Shown here: in pieces, positions 61,184 through 64,000 of the stretch
How the letters are laid out: the number at the start of each line of letters is the position of its first letter
Position numbering within the stretch: position 1 is the stretch's first letter
Assembly (NCBI GenBank): GCA_963920705.1
Contig: CAWUCO010000207.1
Coordinates: 1,178,001 to 1,242,000 of the forward strand
Reading direction: 5' to 3'
DNA from: Odiellus spinosus
Taxonomy: Eukaryota > Arthropoda > Arachnida > Opiliones > Phalangiidae
DNA length: 64,000 bases
Position numbers and translations under genes: made by a program
The notes under the pieces: model-generated
Told to the model about the DNA's origin: nothing
Seen by the model: only the letters and a program-made list of their open reading frames with translations
Database searches by the model: none

Positions 61184-64000
61184 CACTAGGGAAATTTGTG
61201 GATCTGCACTTTTGAAATTTGCGGATCTGTACTTGGGAAATTTGCGGATCTGCACTTGGGAAATTTGCGGATCTGCACTTGGGAAATTTGCGGATCTGCA
61301 CTTGGAAAATTTGCGGATCTGCACTTGGGAAATTTGCGGATCTGCACTTGGGAAATTTGCGGATATGCACTTGGGAAATTTGCGGATCTGCACTTGGGAA
61401 ATTTGCGGATCTGCACTTGAGAAATTTTCGGATCTGCACTTGGGAAATTTGCGGATCTACACTTTGGAAATTTGTGGATCTGCACTTGGGAAAATTGTGG
61501 ATCTGCACTTGGGAAATTTCTGGATCTGCACTTGGGAAATTTGTGGATCTGCACTTGGGAAATTTGTGGATCTGCACTAGGGAAATTTGTGGATCTGCAC
61601 TTTTGAAATTTGCGGATCTGTACTTGGGAAATTTGCGGATCTGCACTTGGGAAATTTGTGGATCTGCACTTGGGAAATTTGCGGATCTGTACAAGGGAAT
61701 TTTGCGGATCTGCACTTGGGAAATTTGTGGATCTGCACTTGGGAAATTTGTGGATTTGCACTTGGGAAATTTGTGGATCTGCACTTGGGAAATTGGCGGA
61801 TCTACACTTGGAAATTTGAGAATCTGCACTTGGGAAATTTGTGGATCTGCACTTGGGAAGTTTGTGGATCTGCAATTGGGAAATAACTGGATCTGCACCA
61901 GGGAAATTTCTGGATCTGCAATTGGGAAATTTGTGGATCTGCACTTGGGAAATTTGGGGATCTTCACTTGGGAAATTTGCGGAGCTGTACTTGGGAAATT
62001 TGCGGATCTGCACTTGGGAAATTTGCGGATCTGCACTTGGGAAATTTGCGGATCTGCAATTGGAAAATTTGCGGATCTGCACTTGGGAAATTTGCGGATC
62101 TGCACTTGAGAAATTTTCGGATCTGCACTTGGGAAATTTGCGGATCTACACTTTGGAAATTTGTGGATCTGCACTTGGGAAAATTGTGGATCTGCACTTG
62201 GGAAATTTCTGGATCTGCACTTGGGAAATTTGTGGATCTGCACTTGGGAAATTTGTGGATCTGCACTAGGGAAATTTGTGGATCTGCACTTTTGAAATTT
62301 GCGGATCTGTACTTGGGAAATTTGCGGATCTGCACTTGGGAAATTTGTGGATCTGCACTTGGGAAATTTGCGGATCTGTACAAGGGAATTTTGCGGATCT
62401 GCACTTGGGAAATTTGTGGATCTGCACTTGGGAAATTTGTGGATTTGCACTTGGGAAATTTGTGGATCTGCACTTGGGAAATTGGCGGATCTACACTTGG
62501 AAATTTGAGAATCTGCACTTGGGAAATTTGTGGATCTGCACTTGGGAAGTTTGTGGATCTGCAATTGGGAAATAACTGGATCTGCACCAGGGAAATTTCT
62601 GGATCTGCAATTGGGAAATTTGTGGATCTGCACTTGGGAAATTTGGGGATCTTCACTTGGGAAATTTGCGGAGCTGTACTTGGGAAATTTGCGGATCTGC
62701 ACTTGGGAAATTTGCGGATCTGCACTTGGGAAATTTGCGGATCTGCAATTGGGAAATTTGCGGATCTGCACTTGGGAAATTTGCGGATCTTCACTTGGGA
62801 AATTTGCGGATCTGCACTTGGGAAATTTGCGGATCTGCACTTTTGAAATTTGCTGATCTGCACTTGGGAAATTTGCGGATCTGCACTTTTGAAATTTGCG
62901 GATCTGCACTTCGGAAATTTGGGGATCTGCACTTGGGAAATTTGCGGATCTGCACTTGGGAAATTTGCGGATCTGCACTTGGGAAATTTGCGGATCTGCA
63001 CTTGGGAAATTTGCGGATCTGCACTTGGGAAATTTGCGGATCTGCACTTGAGATATTTTCGGATCTGCACTTGGGAAATTTGCGAATCTGCACTTGGGAA
63101 ATTTGCGGATCTACACTTGGGAAATTTCTGGATCTGCGCTAGGGAAATTTTTGGATCTGCACTTGGAAAATTTGTGGATCTGCACTTTGGAAATTTGTGG
63201 ATCTGCACTTGGGAAAATTGTGGATCTGCACTTGGGAAGTTTGTGGATCTGCACTTGGGAAATAACTGGATCTGCACCAGGGAAATTTCTGGATCTGCAC
63301 TTGGGAAATTTGGGGATCTGCACTTGGGAAATTGGCGGATCTACACTTGGGAAATTTGAGGATCTGCACTTGGGAAATTTGTGGATCTGCACTTGGGAAG
63401 TTTGTGGATCTGCAATTGGGAAATAACTGGATCTGCACCAGGGAAATTTCTGGATCTGCAATTGGGAAATTTGTGGATCTGCACTTGGGAAATTTGGGGA
63501 TCTTCACTTGGGAAATTTGCGGAGCTGTACTTGGGAAATTTGCGGATCTGCACTTGGGAAATTTGCGGATCTGCACTTGGGAAATTTGCGGATCTGCAAT
63601 TGGAAAATTTGCGGATCTGCACTTGGGAAATTTGCGGATCTGCACTTGAGAAATTTTCGGATCTGCACTTGGGAAATTTGCGGATCTACACTTTGGAAAT
63701 TTGTGGATCTGCACTTGGGAAAATTGTGGATCTGCACTTGGGAAATTTCTGGATCTGCACTTGGGAAATTTGTGGATCTGCACTTGGGAAATTTGTGGAT
63801 CTGCACTAGGGAAATTTGTGGATCTGCACTTTTGAAATTTGCGGATCTGTACTTGGGAAATTTGCGGATCTGCACTTGGGAAATTTGTGGATCTGCACTT
63901 GGGAAATTTGCGGATCTGTACAAGGGAATTTTGCGGATCTGCACTTGGGAAATTTGTGGATCTGCACTTGGGAAATTTGTGGATTTGCACTTGGGAAATT
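61184..64000. repeat. Domain III blocks H3-H6
   Basis: The same delimiter occurs at 61,184, 61,575, 62,264 and 63,804, giving blocks of 391 bp (17 units), 689 bp and 1,540 bp plus a piece cut by the window end. The TGTACAAGGGAATTTTG unit appears at 61,689, 62,378 and 63,918. AAATAACTGG markers end at 61,886, 62,575, 63,265 and 63,426. The 22-nt CACTTGGAAATTTGAG unit is in two of the blocks (61,809 and 62,498). Confidence 0.75.

Larger units (their letters stand above)
1..64000. repeat. 23-bp satellite array, whole window
   Basis: Every stretch I read is a head-to-tail copy of one 23-bp unit: GGATCTGCAC, then TTGGGAAA, then TTTGC. All units are in the same orientation. The consensus is about 48% G+C and has one GATC, one AAATTT, one TGCA and one CpG (at the TTTGC|GG junction). 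Most units differ from consensus at 0-3 positions. A few are 21, 22 or 24 nt, for example CACAAGGAAATTTCT units (22 nt, near 1,253), an AAATTTTGC unit (24 nt, near 25,680) and a CACTGGAAATTTGC unit (21 nt, near 44,540). No unrelated sequence interrupts the array and neither end is reached. This is satellite DNA; a structural or chromatin role is possible but not shown here. Confidence 0.98.
57781..64000. repeat. Domain III: mixed units return
   Basis: TTTGTGG units reappear in the cassettes near 57.8 and 58.9 kb and mix freely with TTTGCGG and TTTCTGG from 59 kb on. Unlike domain I, the AAATAACTGG unit is always followed by CACCAGGG, and CTTGAGAAATTTTCGG, GGAGCTGTAC and TGTACAAGGGAATTTTG units are common. 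Confidence 0.8.

Noticed and set aside
1..64000. Hundreds of overlapping long open frames on both strands as genes
   Set aside because: They are direct readings of a stop-free 23-mer. All frames of a strand give the same phase-shifted peptide, starts and stops fall at random variant units, and no non-repeat domain is attached.
1..64000. CRISPR array
   Set aside because: Repeats of 23 bp are adjacent with no unique spacers, and no cas-like sequence is present.
1..64000. CENP-B box
   Set aside because: TTCGGATC units (AAATTTTCGG) begin like the box, but the required internal A and the CGGG at the right distance are missing in the variants I checked.
1..64000. G-quadruplex or telomeric repeat
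   Set aside because: There is only one GGG per 23 bp, so loops would be about 20 nt, and no TTAGGG-like unit is present.
1..64000. kB-like sites from GGGAAATTTC
   Set aside because: The TTTCT unit gives only a one-mismatch match; exact GGAAATTTCC occurs just where a rare TTTCC unit appears (near 25,446 and 49,356). This is consistent with chance.
1..64000. Tryptophan- and cysteine-containing 23-residue peptide as a solenoid or TPR-like protein repeat
   Set aside because: The period equals the DNA unit length only because three units make 23 codons; the pattern does not match a known protein repeat and is the same in all frames.
1..64000. tRNA, rRNA, snRNA, transposon ends or target-site duplications
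   Set aside because: No stretch departs from the 23-bp pattern long enough to hold any of these.
1..64000. Helical-turn explanation for 253-bp and 368-bp steps
   Set aside because: Both are close to whole turns at 10.5 bp per turn, but 300, 644 and 1,288 bp are not, so the idea does not generalise.

Overview
The whole 64,000-base window is one uninterrupted tandem array of a 23-bp satellite unit, about 2,780 units in a row, running off both ends. The unit reads GGATCTGCAC, then TTGGGAAA, then TTTGC on the + strand. I see no protein gene, rRNA, tRNA, CRISPR array, transposon, promoter or terminator. The array is so pure that not even one inserted mobile element breaks it. A multi-kilobase satellite with nested higher-order repeats (HORs) suggests a eukaryotic chromosome (heterochromatin, pericentromere or subtelomere). 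The sequence contains nothing that names the organism, so that is inference.

Long open frames occur on both strands, up to 2,720 codons, but they are explained by the repeat. The consensus unit has no stop trinucleotide on either strand. Because 23 is not a multiple of 3, three units (69 bp) encode one 23-residue peptide period, and all three frames of a strand encode the same peptide, phase-shifted. Stops arise only in variant units (CACTAGGG, TTGAGAAA, CTTTTGAAA, AAATAACTGG and similar on +; TTACGG, TCAGC, CTACAC on the complement).

Layout. (I) 1-24.7 kb: mixed units ending TTTGC, TTTGT or TTTCT, built first as a 2.37-kb HOR with indels (1-14.6 kb), then a mosaic with 1,288-, 942- and 644-bp duplications. 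(II) 24.7-57.8 kb: units almost uniformly keep the junction CpG (TTTGCGG) and carry CTTTTGAAA, CTTGTGAAA and AAAATATTCGC variants. This part is organised as a 3,452-bp HOR holding a 300-bp duplication (25.6-32.1 kb), a 3.6-4.4-kb HOR (32.2-44.5 kb), an 898-bp duplication (44.5-46.7 kb), a 3,240-bp HOR (46.7-57.3 kb) and a 1,103-bp duplication (57.3-59.1 kb). (III) about 59-64 kb: mixed units return in short 391-759-bp blocks.

The most distinctive signals are: the division into a CpG-retaining core and CpG-poor flanks; an AAATAACTGG marker unit found 31 times in two lineage-specific forms; HOR lengths divisible by three that keep one antisense frame open for more than 8 kb; and near-identical HOR copies that imply very recent amplification. 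Boundaries between HOR copies are conventional, set by marker units, and those marked approximate may be off by a few units.
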